DNA from: Nilaparvata lugens | Taxonomy: Eukaryota; Arthropoda; Insecta; Hemiptera; Delphacidae | NCBI RefSeq assembly: GCF_014356525.2 | Contig: NC_052508.1 | Coordinates: forward strand, 39,841,113-39,905,112 | Direction: 5' to 3' | DNA length: 64,000 nt | Part shown: positions 11,795 to 23,827 of the stretch, piece after piece | Position numbering within the stretch: the first letter of the stretch is position 1 | Layout: the number at the start of each line of letters is the position of its first letter | Translations under genes and position numbers: made by a program | Notes under the pieces: model-generated | Database searches by the model: none | Seen by the model: the letters and a program-made list of their open reading frames with translations, nothing else | What the model was told of the DNA's origin: nothing

Positions 11795-12121
11795 AATCAT
11801 TGTTATTTTAATGAAAGATAGGATAAATTAGATAGTTTCCCTTACAGGGGGAGTTTTGACAACACACGAAACTCATTTTTTATGCATTAGTTTAGTTTAT
11901 TCAATTTAAAATTCAATTTTATTAAAAACACACAAAACAAGACAAAACAAAATTACAAAGAATTATGAAACAAATAGAACACAATAAAATGTTACAAATA
12001 TAAAAAAATTTTTTTTTCATTTGAAGAAATATCGAAAAGGTGAATAGGACCTTATTTTTTTGTTCAGCTTGCCAAAATACCCCTCATTTCACTATTGAAA
12101 TTTCCGACTGACTGTACAGTA
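11795..12121 (-). mobile_element. Repeat H2 copy 1, segment 1
   Basis: Reverse complement of about 40900-41080. It is the tail-side part of the H2 repeat, interrupted here by E1 at 12122 and by a LINE 3' fragment at 11884-12020. Alignment with the uninterrupted copy at 39.3-41.1 kb gives both junctions. Confidence 0.7.
11884..12020 (-). mobile_element. 5'-truncated LINE 3'-end insertion
   Basis: About 105 bases here (AAAACACACAAAACAAGACA and following) match the 3' end of the LINE at 29946-30060. The sequence is absent from the other H2 copy, where the flanks meet directly (CATTTTTTAT then TTGAAG in the same orientation). A typical dead-on-arrival LINE insertion, A/T-tailed; the target duplication is unclear because the site is T-rich. 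Confidence 0.65.
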
Positions 12122-13140
12122 TAGCCCAGTCAATAAAGGTTTTTTCGATCCGAAAATTAAATAAAAGCTGAATCTCTCACCATCGATGGAACCCTCCCAA
12201 GAGGGTCATACTCCCAAAAGTCCCAAGAAGTCCCCCTGGAGCTTTCACCCCTAGCCACCCTCAAAGTTGAAAAATGCAAGTAATAACGGAAAATAAATTA
12301 TCTCAGTAACCATTGATCGGAAAGAGTTCTATTATATGTCATTCGATTCGTTACATAATGGACTACAATATTAGTACTATTCATTTTTTCAATAAAGCAA
12401 ACAGTTTCCTTGATAAAATAATATGAATGTAAAAATTTAGGGGGGTTGCGATTTTATTTTTTTGTTTTCTCCGATTAGCTTCGAAGCAAGTGATTTAAAA
12501 GAAAAATGAGCCCAATAATTAATGTAGCCACTTCCATTGCAAATCCACTGATGTATATTGTTACGTATTTGCGATTTGATTTGACGCCGTGGAAGGGGAA
12601 ACAGCCGACGCGGTACAGCGCGGCTGACTCTCTTCTCCATATTAAACAGTAAACAGGAAATCAATTATCTCTTTAACCATTAATCGGGGAAAGATCTATC
12701 ATATGTCATTTGATTCGTTACATTATTGACTACAATATTAGTCGTATTCATCATCTCAATAAAACAAACAGTTTCCTTGATTAAATAATATTTATGATAA
12801 AATTTAGGGGGTTTTTCGATTTGATTTTTTTGTTTTCTCCGATTAACTTTGAAGCAAATGATATTAAAGAAAAATGAGCCAAATTATTAATGTCGGCAAT
12901 TTCATGTCAAATCCATTGATGTGTATTATTATGTATTTGTGATTCAATTTGACGCTGCGGACGGGGAAGCAGCCGACACGGCTGACTCCCTTCACCATAG
13001 TAAACAGTAATAGTACTGCTTTCTACATTGCATCGTATTTACACTTTGGCGCTTTAAGCAATCAATTTTGTCTATTGTTTTGACATGTTCTGAATCTAGA
13101 TTTTCACTTTTCAATTCTCTCCAGAATATTATAATTTTCT
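12122..13140 (+). repeat. E1 left arm, tandem ~365-bp units
   Basis: A terminal block of about 300 bases is followed by one full unit and one shorter unit. Landmarks recur: TTAGGGG at 12438 and 12806, AAACAGCCGACGCGG at 12599, and its variant at 12968. The second unit has lost about 10 bases in the GC core. Confidence 0.7.
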
Positions 13141-15559
13141 TCAATTAACTACGCTGATGATAAAAATCAGGCTTTCGTTGTATGCTCACAGAGTTTATTA
13201 ATTTGAAGTGTGCCTTCTCAATACGAGTCAGACGTATCACAATTTGATAACTCTAGTTTTATTTATGTTCTTCAATGAAGTTTGTAGATTATGACATGTC
13301 CGACTTCTTCATCTTATCCTTATTTTGTGAAAAATGAAGATTCAAAATTTCTTTTCATAGCTTTTTTGTGTCTCTTCTTGTTTGATTACTCTTTATAATT
13401 CAAACACTTGATAATGGAATGAATATCATCAGATCGGGTGAACAAAGAAAATAAAAGGGAAGGTATTTAATAAAATTGAAGTAAAGATTTTAGAGAATAA
13501 AAGTAAAAGTTATTTGAAACAAATAACAAAATTTCTAGTAATAATGCAACTTTTTCCAATAGGTACGAATTTCAAGGCTCTCAAAAAGACTTTTTCCCAA
13601 TCACAAGCAGAAACTGCAATGATCATCATAATAGTAATTTAATGACAATTGTTCGTATTCTTAATTGTTCGACGTAAGATAAGCTACATCCTTAAGGTAA
13701 TCAACTTATTTAGGATTATTATGTTTACGAATGAAAGCGAGACTGTGATAAGAGATCAGTCAAACTGAAATATAAACATTATTATACAATGTATATATCT
13801 GATCAACTCAAATTAAAAATTATAGTATCATGCCGAAATTAATTGAGCAACTGAATTTCAAAGTGACTATCCACTGTTCAATTTGCACTGTGATTTCCTT
13901 TTCCTCCAAATGGATTAAATTGCTTGATTCTCCAATGAAACAATTATTGTAAAAAAACAAATGGAATGTGAACGTCATCCAAATAGCATTTAAATTTGAA
14001 TTTTCAGATCAAGAAATTCATAACAAACTTATTCTTGAGAGAATAGTGATGAATTGCAAACAGTGCGCATGTAGCATAGATACAAGAGATACAATGAAAA
14101 ACAACATCGATTAATTTAATACTGGGCTTATCAAATTTATATTACCGGACCTACAAAGTTTTTAAAATGTAAAATAATATTTTCAATTTTCTCTACTGGA
14201 GAAAAACATCGATAGAAAATGAAGAAGAGCCCATCATAACCACAAAATACTTGTACTAAAATTCACTTGAACTAACTCACTTCAACCCTTCAACGATCAC
14301 AATGAACTTGAATGCTGTGAAAACTATAATATTGATAATCAGATACCGTACATTTTTCAAATATCTTCACCTAACTAACTAAATCTGTGAATGCCAAATC
14401 ATAAGAAATCATGTTCAATAGATTTAATTTGAATGCTTCAACATATGAATAAAAATTGGTCTATTCTTTTGGTGCCCGAAGCAAAACCAATATTGTCGGA
14501 TTATTATCGGAATATTATTAATCGACATCAAGAATAGCTTCTGCCAACCTTGTAATATTCCAGCATGATTCTGCTCATGCTTTACTTCCATTATCATAGA
14601 ATTCTCATTGAGGCCCATGTATAATGAATGAAAAGATGAGTAGAGTTGAGGCATTGATGTGTTTACAAATAATAGAATATGATGAATGATGATTTCAATA
14701 ATTGAATTATTCAGCCAATACGGTAGGCTATTTTCTACTTGGTTCTGATTCTTTACGAATTTTCCATCTACAATGGACTGTACATTTAGTTTTCAATAAA
14801 TTGAATATTCAATTTTTTATCCTACTTGTTCAACTTGTGATTACGAGAGTAGAATGTAAAACACTTTCATGATTTTTCTACTTTGTATAAATGCTTACAC
14901 TTCCTTAATTTGTATGTTTGCATGGCTTTCATCTTTAGAATAAACTGAATTTTCATATTGGACTGTTTGGATATGTAGATTCCACTAGTAAGAATGGAAG
15001 ATAAGCTACTTTTACAGAGAGAATCATAGAAAGTTTCAACTCCACAAGCCCAATGTATAAGTTTTATGCCTCAGCCGTCATATATATTTTGTCTTTAGTG
15101 TTGGTATATTATCAACTTATTGGCTTGGAGAATATCAACTGTGGAAAACAGCAAAAACTGCACGCTATGATTTTTCAGGAAATTGCCACTGTTAACACTA
15201 TTGTAAAGTGTAATCTATAATATTTATCCCGGTTTTTGACATTCATAACTTATTATGAATTGTAACATCATACACACATATATATAAATATTTATCATAT
15301 TATGTAATAGTATGAATATCTTATCGGTTGCAAACATTATCTTTGTCTGTCATAGAATGCATGATTAAGCACATATATAACAACCAAATGATGAGTTAAT
15401 TATCACATTTCAATCAAAACATAGACATCAATAATGATGACTGTATTGTAATAAGGGCATTATAATAATTGATTCACGTAGAAAATATTGATTTCCGAAA
15501 CCAGCAATGACAGCTGAATTGCTGTAATCAACTTGGTTGAATCTCGAAAATTATAATAC

Positions 15560-16331
15560 TTAGAATTTAGAGAATTGAAAAGTGAAAATTTAGTTTCAGC
15601 GCATGTCAAGACAATAGACGAAATTGACTGTTTCGAGCGCCATAGTGTAAGATGCAACTTAGAAAGCAGTAGGCCTACAAGGTATATTACTGTTTACTAT
15701 GATGAAGAGAGTAAGCCGTGCCGTGCCGCGTCGGCTGATTCTCCTTCCACAGCGTCAAATCGAATCGCAAATACATAACAATACACATCAATGGATTTGA
15801 CATGGAATTGCCGACATTAATAATTTGGCTCATTTTTCTTTAAAATCATTTGCTTCAAAGTTAATCGGAGAAAACAAAAAAATCAAATCGAAAAACCCCT
15901 AAATTTTATCATAATTATTATTTAATCAAGGAAACTGTTTGTTTTATTGAGATGATGAATACGACTAATATTGTAGTCAATAATGTAACGAATCGAATGA
16001 CATATGATAGATCTTTCCCCGATTAATGGTTAAAGAGATAATTAATTTCCTGTTTACTGTTTAATATGGAGAAGAGAGTCAGCCGCGCTGTACCGCGTCG
16101 GCTGTTTCCCCTTCCACGGCGTCAAATCAAGTCGCAAATACGTAACAATATACATCAGTGATTACCTGCATTTTTCATGTTTTAGGGGGCTGGGGGGAAA
16201 AGCTCCAGGGGGATTTCTTGGGACTTTTGGGGGAATGGCCCTTTGGGAGGGTTCTATCGATGGTGAGAAATTCAGCTTTTATTTAATTTTCGGATCGAAA
16301 CTGCTTTTTTGGACCTTCATTGACTGGGCTA
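15560..16331 (-). repeat. E1 right arm, tandem units inverted
   Basis: Reverse complement of the left arm, with two unit cores (near 15715 and 16080) and a first terminus TTGACTGGGCTA ending at 16331. A further 283 bases (16332-16614) end in another copy of the terminus. Confidence 0.7.
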
Positions 16332-16614
16332 TTAAGAGGATGAGTTATATCAGACATTGTTGAAAAATTGATTTAATGCTTCCAACATGGGGAATCAATT
16401 TTTTACCCTTACAACTATTATTGAAATTTATATTCGAATATAATGATATATGATCATATAATTTTTTCAAGTTTGTATGACTTATAATTTTATGTTCAAC
16501 ATTGTTAAGCATTACTATTTCCAATACAGGCCAGAAAAAGAAATCAGCTTTCCTTGATCTACTACTTGATTATACAGAACACGACGCTTTTTTGGATCTT
16601 CATTGACTGGGCTA

Positions 16615-16854
16615 GTAAGTCAATCATTCTATCAGGGATCGAATAATTTTGGGATTGTAATCGAATAAAAATGGAAGAGAATAATTATTTATTTATGTAA
16701 AAATATCAACACCTTTATTCAAAGCCATATTAACTGCATGCTTATTCATATTGCCGATACTGCATTGATAAAACTGTAGACGTTTATTTAGCACTTTATC
16801 TCAAAAAACTGTTCTAGCTGAAAAATTAATAATCCATGCCACATGTAGGCCTAA
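16615..16854 (-). mobile_element. Repeat H2 copy 1, segment 2
   Basis: Reverse complement of about 40660-40905 with few differences. It lies between E1 and E2, which inserted 240 bases apart in the same H2 copy. Confidence 0.75.
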
Positions 16855-17880
16855 TAGCCCAGTCAATGAAAGTCCAAAAAAGCAGTTTCGATCCGAAAAT
16901 TAAATAAAAGCTGAATTTCCCACCATCGATAGAACCCCCCCAGAGGGTCATTCTCCCAAAAGTCCCAAGAAATCCCCTTGGAGCTTTCCGCCCCAACCCC
17001 CTAAAACATGAAAAATGCAGGTAAACACGGGAAATCAATTATCTCTGTAATCATTGATCAGAAACAGTTCTATTATATGCCATTCGATTCGTTACATTAT
17101 GGACTACAATATTGGTTATATTCATTTTTCCAATGAAATTGACAGTTTTCTTGATAAAATAATATATATGTAAAAATTTTGGGGGTTTGCGATTTGATTT
17201 TTTGTTTTCTTCGATTAACTTCGAAACAAGTAGTTTTAAAGGAAAATGAGCCAAATAATTAATGTAGCCACTCTCATTGCAAATCCATTGATGTATATTG
17301 TTATGTATTTGCGATTCGATTTGACGCTGTGGAAGGGGAAACAATCGACGCGGAACGGCGCGGCTGACTCTCTTAGCCATAGTAAACAGCAAACTGGAAG
17401 TCAATTATCTCTGTAACCATTAATCGGAAAAAAATCTATCATATGTCATTCGATTCGTTAAATTATGGACTAAAATATTGGTCGTATTCATTTCCTCGAT
17501 AAATCAAACAGTTTCCTCGATAAAATAATATATATGTAAAAATTTAGGGGTTTTTCGATTTGATTTTTGTTTTCTCCGATTAACTTCGAAGCAAATAATC
17601 TAAAGAAAATTAGACAAATAATTGATGTAGCCACATTCATTGCGAATCCATTGATGTATATTGTTATTTATTTGCGATTCGATTTGACGCTGTGGAAGGG
17701 GAAACAGTCGTCGCGGTACGGCGTGGCTGACTCTCTTCACCATAGTAAACAGTAAAAAACAGTAGTAGGCCTACTGCTTTCTAAGTTGCATCTTATTCAC
17801 ACTATGGCGCTCGAAACAATCAATTTTGTCTATTGTTTTGACATGCGATGAAGCTAATTTTTCACATTTTAATTCTCTAA
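16855..17880 (+). repeat. E2 left arm, two tandem units
   Basis: Terminal block to about 17050, then two ~365-bp units with GGAAGGGGAAACA cores at 17331 and 17694, ending in the CAATTTTGTCTATTG junction shared by all arms. Confidence 0.7.
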
Positions 17881-20292
17881 ATTCTCAAAAATCATTTTGT
17901 TGTTATATGTGCTAAATCATGCATTCTATGACAGACAAAGATATTGTTTGCAACCGATAAAATATTCATACTATTACATAATATAATACATATTTAAAAT
18001 ATGTGTGTATGATCATAATTCTATGCTAAAATTTATTATAAGTTATGAATGTCAAAAACTGAGATAAATCATAGATTACAATAGTGTTGACAGTGGCAAT
18101 TTCCTGAAAAATCATAGCGTGCAGTGTTTGCTGTTTTCTACAGTTAATATTCTCCAAGCCAGGTTGATAATATACCTTCAGTTGAGCCAAATATATATGA
18201 CGGCTGAGGCATAAAAAAATTATACATTGGGCTTGTTGAGTTGAAACTTTCTATGATTCTCTCTGTAAAGTAGCTTATCTTCCGTTCTTACTAGCTGAAT
18301 CTACATTATTTAGACAGTCCAATATGAAAATTCAGTAGATTCTAAAGATGAAAGTCATGCAAACATTCAAATTAAGGAAGAGTAAGCATGCATAAAAGGT
18401 AGGAAAATCATGAAAGTGTTTCACATTTAACCACAAAGTACCCTACCGTATAAGATTAATTGAAAGATGATTCATCATCTTCTATTATTTTTGTTAACAT
18501 ATCGATTTTTCACCTCCACTCGCATCTTGTCATTCATTACACAAGGTTGGCAGAAGCTATTCTTTATGTCGATTGATGTTGATTGAAATTGATTTTGATT
18601 AGTGCACCAAAAGAATAGATCATTTTCTATTTGAAGCATTCAAATTAAATCTATTGAACATGATTTCTTATGACTTAGCATTCACAGATTTAGTTGGGTG
18701 AAGCTTTTTGAAGCTATTTGGGTGAAGCTGATTATCTATTTCATGGTTTTTATACCATTCTAGTTCATTGTGATCATTGAAGGGTTGAAGTGATAAGTTA
18801 GTTCAAGTGAATTCTAGTACACAAGTATATTGTGCTTATAATGGGCTCTTCTTTATTTTCTATCGATGTTTTGCTCCAGTAGAGAAAATTTAAAATGTTG
18901 GTTTTACATTTTATAAGCTTTATAAATAATATGAATTAACGGTAATATAAATTTGATAAGTCCAGTATTAAATTAATCGATGTTGATTTTCATTGTATCG
19001 CTTTGTATCAATGTTACTTGCACTGTTTGCAATTCATCACTATTCTCTCAAGAATTAGTTTTTTATGAATTTCATGATCTGAAAATTGAAATTCAAATGC
19101 TATTTGGATGACGTTCACATTCAACTGTTTTTTTTTTTTTTACAATAATTGTTACGTTGAAGAGTGAGGCAATTCAATCCATTTGGAAGTAAAAGGAAAT
19201 CACAGTGCGATTTGAACAGTGGATAGTAACTTTGAAATTCAGTTGCTCAATTCATTTCGGCTTGATACTATGATTTGTAATTATAGTTGATCAGAAATAT
19301 GCATTGTATTATAATGTTCATATTTCAGTTTGACTAATCTTCTATCACAGTTTCGCTTTCATTCATAAACATGATAATCCTAAATACGTTGATTACCTTA
19401 AAGATGTAGCTTATCTTACGTCGAACAATGTACAATACAAACAATTTTCATTAAATTACTATTATGATGATCATTGGAATTTCTGCCTGTGATTGAGAAA
19501 AAGTCATTTTATGAGCCTTGAAATTCGTACCTAGAAAAAGTTGCATTATTACTAGAAATTTTGCTATTTTTACTATTTATTATAGGTAGGCCTACTGTAC
19601 ATTGATTTTTGTGATTATGGAGTTCAACTACTTTATTATGAATCAGGATAAGGATAAATAGGGAAATTGTGAGATGGGGATAACATTCATAGTTACATCA
19701 ATTTGAAAGCTCTGATAATAATGATTTGGAAGGAACTGCGATTCTGGCTTGGTATTGCCTCTTCATGTTCAGTGAGAATAGAAAGCTTCAGAGTAATTCG
19801 TTTTCACTATATGTGATAATATTGGTAATATTTGGTAACATTTGTTAATATTTGAACCGAATATGCAACAAATTAATCTACTTTCAGCTTGAAAATTTTC
19901 AACTTATCAGGAGTACAGTGTTATCATATAGTATCTCAGGTAGGCCCACCCTACCCTTTTATTTTATTTTTTTGTTCACGTGATCTTATGATATTCATTC
20001 CATTATCAAGTGTTTAAATTATAAAGAGTGATGAAACAAGATAAAACACAAGAAAAGCTATGAAAATAAATTTTGAATCTTTTTTCACAAAATAAGGATA
20101 AGATGAAGGAGTCGGACACATAATATATCATGAAACTTCGTTGAAAAACATCAATATCTGAAACTAGAGTTATCAAATTGTGTTACCTCTGACTCGTATG
20201 GAGAAGGCACACTTCAAATTAATATAATAAATTCTTTGAGCAAACAACGAAATCCTGATTTTTATCATGAGCATGGTTAAATCAAGAAAATT

Positions 20293-20415
20293 CCCGGCTG
20301 CCTAAAAAGCAGTCGTTGGGTCATGTCAGAGGCCCTGAAATTGATCAGTTGCGACCTGAAAACTCTGACACCAGACCTGAGCCAGCCAGGTCACTCGACA
20401 TTATTATTATTTTTT
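20293..20415 (+). mobile_element. Short retroposed element with 13-bp target duplication
   Basis: A 123-bp insert starting CCCGGCTGCCTAAAAAGC and ending with an ATT-repeat/T tail after CACTCGAC. It is flanked by perfect 13-bp copies of AATCAAGAAAATT (20280-20292 and 20416-20428). The homologous place in E1 (near 13125, reverse strand) has only one related copy of the target. It is a SINE or a 5'-truncated LINE; no A/B box was seen. Confidence 0.8.
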
Positions 20416-20439
20416 AATCAAGAAAATTGTAATATTTTT

Positions 20440-21800
20440 TAGAGTATTGAAAAGTGAAAATCTATATACAGCGCATGTCAAAACAATAGACAAAATTAAT
20501 TGTTTCGAGCGCCATAGTGTAAATGAGATGCAATGTAGACAGCAGTATTATTCTGTTTACTATGCTGAAGGGAGTCAGCCGCGTCGGCTGTTTCCCCTTC
20601 CACAGCGTCAAATCGAATCGCAAATACATAACAATATACATCAATGAATTTGCAATGAATGTGGCTACAATAATTATTCGTCACATTGTTCTTTAAAATT
20701 ACTTGCTTCGGAGTTAATCGGAGAAAACAAAAAAATCAAATCGCAAACCCCCTAAATTTTTACATTATATTATTTTATCAAGAAAACTGTTCGATTTATT
20801 GAGGAAAAGAATCTGACTAATATTGTAGTCCATAATGTAACGAATCGAATGGCATATAATAGAACTGTTTCCGATCAATGGGTACAGAGATAATTGATTT
20901 CCAGTTTGCTGTTTACTATGGCTAAGAGAGTCAGCCGCGCTGTACCGCGTCGGCTGTTTCCCCTTCCACGGCGTCAAATCGAATCGCAAATACATAACAA
21001 TATACATCAATGAATTTGCAATGAATGTGGCTACAATAATTATTCGTCACATTGTTCTTTAAAATTACTTGCTTCGGAGTTAATCGGAGAAAACAAAAAA
21101 ATCAAATCGAAAAACCCCTAAATTTTATCATAATTATTATTTAATCAAGGAAACTGTTTGTTTTATTGAGATGATGAATACGACTAATATTGTAGTCCAT
21201 AATGTAACGAATCGAATGACATATGATAGATTTTCTTCCGATTAATGGTTACAGAGATAATTGATTTCCAGTTTGCTGTTTACTATGGCTAAGAGAGTCA
21301 GCCGCGCCGTTCCGCGTCGACTGTTTCCCCTTCCACGGCGTCAAATCGAATCGCAAATACATAACAATATACATCAATGGATTTGCAATGAGACTGGCTA
21401 CATTAATTATTCGGCTCATTTTTCTTTAAAACTACTTCCTTTGAAGTTAATCGAAGAAAACAAAAAAATCAAATCGCAAACCCCCTAAATTTTTACATAT
21501 ATATTATTTTATCAAGAAAACTGTCAATTTATTGAAAAAATGAATATAACTAATATTGTAGTCCATAATGTAACGAATCGAATGGCATATAATAGAACTG
21601 TTTCCGATCAATGGGTACAGAGATAATTGATTTTCCGTGATTACCTGCATTTTTCAACTTTGAGGGGGGCTAGGGGGGAAAGCTCCAAGGGGATTTCTTG
21701 GGACTTTTGGGAGAATGACCCTCTGGGGGGTTCTATCAATGGTGAAAGATTCAGCTTTTATTTAATTTTCGGATCGAAAAAACCTTTATTGACTGGGCTA
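20440..21800 (-). repeat. E2 right arm, three tandem units
   Basis: Three CGTCGGCTGTTTCCCC-type cores (near 20580, 20948 and a CGACTGTTTCCCC variant at 21315) show one more unit than in the other three arms. The second and third boundary sequences are almost identical to each other, as expected after unequal exchange. Confidence 0.7.
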
Positions 21801-22350
21801 TAAACATTGCATTAGGAAAACGAAGTTACAAAACTATGTTTTTTCTAAACAGATGTTTTTGAAATAATTTCTGTGATGCAGCTGTTTCACATTCACCATA
21901 TTATACAGAGTTTGTGAAAATGAAAATATTCATTAATTATCAAAACAATACTATTATTATATTTTTAATAAAATTATTATCATTATTATTAAAAATATTT
22001 ATCAATTATCAAAACAATAATATTATTGAGGTTAAGTGATATCAGGTAGAAAGCAATAATAGAAACAGATGTTCCTTTTTTAATTTCGACCATATGATTT
22101 GGTGATTTTTTTATTTTTTTATGAAATCATATGTTCTATAATAAAACTTGAACATTAATTCTGATAAATCCAGAAGGAAAATTGAAACTTGGGCTTCCAG
22201 GTGCACGAGATTGATATTTTTAAAATTTATGTGCAAAATTTGAAGATCTAAATCATTCCCGTTTTTCCGGTATGCAATCCACAAGTTGACGTTTTGATGC
22301 GAACAAACGAACACATGAACAAACACAACCCTACTCTCTCTTATTATATA
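21801..22350 (-). mobile_element. Repeat H2 copy 1, segment 3 (head end)
   Basis: Reverse complement of 39306-39805 plus the first bases after the 39807-40639 insertion. On the minus strand it starts TCTATATAATAAGAGAGAG at about 22350, the same edge as at 25983 and 39307. A TC start after A and the lack of coding fit a Helitron-like non-autonomous element; the 3' end is not identified. Confidence 0.65.
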
Positions 22351-22682
22351 GATGGGGTACAGTCATGGACACTGACAGAAGCTGCAGTAGGAAAGGTGTT
22401 GACAAAAGAAGAATTTCATGATTGAAAAATTTGAGAGCCTGGTTCTTCATGAATACCGCGGGGTTGTTTCTCGCTGCCAACGTGTGGAAGCGGACAGGCA
22501 CATGAAGAAAAAGGAACTAATTTACAATTGACTATTTTAAATTCTAATAGTCTAGTTTAATAATTGTCTCAACTGTCTAAAAAAACGTTGAGAAGTCCTA
22601 GAAGTACATATTCAAGGACATATATTGCAGTCCATATGTGAATAACCTATTGTTAACAGCCTAAGCTCACATAATTAGGGTT

Positions 22683-22805
22683 CCGACAAACAATCCTGGG
22701 AGCCACCTTGAAGATATCTTGAACACAATACACATTGAGGATGAGAGAAAGAACTTTCTTATGGAGATAGCTGATGTGATAAAGAAGGTGGAAAAATACA
22801 AATAA
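22683..22805 (+). pseudogene. Possible decayed exon, unknown protein
   Basis: A helical, charged frame (NPGSHLEDILNTIHIEDERK, then NFLMEIADVIKKVEKYK) ends in TAA at 22803. The same frame resumes after two stops with ECMQYLNEESSEKMVK and meets a donor-like GTAAGT at about 22862. It looks more like former coding DNA than its neighbourhood does, but there is no family match; it could equally be an eroded transposase piece. Confidence 0.25.
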
Positions 22806-22975
22806 AATGTAGGAATGCATGCAATATTTGAATGAAGAGAGTTCTGAAAAAATGGTCAAGGGTAAGTGTGGAAATATTTAAACATTTTTATAAACAGTAA
22901 TAAATGCAAGAGTCTAGCAATAGTCAAGCTATTTTTGAAACGTTCATGACGTGGAGTAGACTTTTTTTTAAATTT

Positions 22976-23827
22976 TACAACCTCGATAATTCGGACTTCT
23001 ATCATTTGTAATCCTTCATAGTTCTTAGTGGATGCTCGGACCCTTGAAAAACCTTTATACTTCTTAGCAAAGCAATGTATCTCGGTCCCCTCGATAATTC
23101 GTAGTAAAATCGAGCGCTGGCTTATCGTCGTACTCTATAATGCTCGTCGTTTTGTATGCATGAACTCTCTATAATTCGTATTTTCTGGATTTTTTTCAAA
23201 CACCATAGAAGGGGAAGATAATATAGTGTACTATGCTATCGCTAACTAATTCTCCAGACATGGGATCATCAACCGGAAATTACAGAGACTGCCAGACGAA
23301 ATTATTCCCTGACAAAGTACTCGATTCAATTCAGTGCAGTATTGAACGTCAGCGTGAAGAATCCGTTAATCGGTTTTTATTGTGAATGTTTATGAATAGT
23401 GTGGTGCGCTAGTCTACCAGAAATGATCACCATGTGATCAACAATTTGAAATCGAATAAAAAATTGAGTTAATTGTCAATCCTGAAAATTTTCAATATCT
23501 GTCAATATTTTTTGAGAATTTCAAATTTGAATGTATGAATTCAGGGCTTCTTTCTTGTATTTATAAAATAATATTAAAGTACCCTTTAAAATTAATGAAA
23601 TAATGAAACAGGAATACAAAGTTTTGTATTTTGTTTTCCATTTCTGTGATTGCTTATCAAATATCTAGTATTCTCTGATTTGAATGATTTCTTTATCACC
23701 ATCTGTAATTGGCCTCCTTCTCCTTCTTCTTCTCTTCCTCCTCCTTCTTCTGCAAAAAAGCCTCTATAATACGTTACCTCCATAATTCACAGTGAACGTT
23801 AATTTACGCATCATAGAGGTTCTACTG
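22976..23827. mobile_element. Possible pogo/Tc1-like non-autonomous element
   Basis: The right edge GAGGTTCTACTG (ending 23827) reads CAGTAGAACCTC in reverse, resembling termini I associate with pogo-type elements. A CTCGATAATTCG/CTATAATTCG motif recurs near both ends (22982, 23090, 23168, and reversed near 23762 and 23780). The left terminus is eroded and no target duplication was confirmed. A CTT/CCT-rich tract sits at 23715-23755. Confidence 0.35.

Larger units (their letters stand above)
12122..16614. mobile_element. E1: large foldback-type inverted-repeat element
   Basis: Termini are TAGCCCAGTCAAT and its reverse complement. Flanks are GTA (12119-12121) and GTA (16615-16617), a 3-bp target duplication supported by the empty site near 40900. 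The left arm (to about 13140) and right arm (from about 15560) each hold two ~365-bp tandem units marked by a CGACGCGG-type core next to AAACAGCCG. The centre is about 2.4 kb and shared with E2 in opposite orientation. No transposase: the longest frame in the centre (76 codons, 14424-14654, -) is not kept in E2. A second terminus lies inside the right end at 16331. Long arms of tandem repeats recall Drosophila Foldback elements; relationship unproven. Confidence 0.75.
16855..21800. mobile_element. E2: large foldback-type inverted-repeat element
   Basis: Sister of E1, about 4.95 kb. Termini are again TAGCCCAGTCAAT and its reverse complement, flanked by TAA (16852-16854 and 21801-21803). The H2 copy at 40.7 kb reads GTAGGCCTAAACATTGCA uninterrupted, confirming the insertion point and a 3-bp duplication. 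The left arm has two tandem units (cores near 17340 and 17705), the right arm three (20570, 20927, 21293). The centre, 17880-20440, matches E1 in reverse orientation and carries a short retroposed insert at 20293-20415. No coding capacity seen. A 3-bp TAA duplication would also fit PIF/Harbinger, but E1 has GTA, so no superfamily is assigned. Confidence 0.8.
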
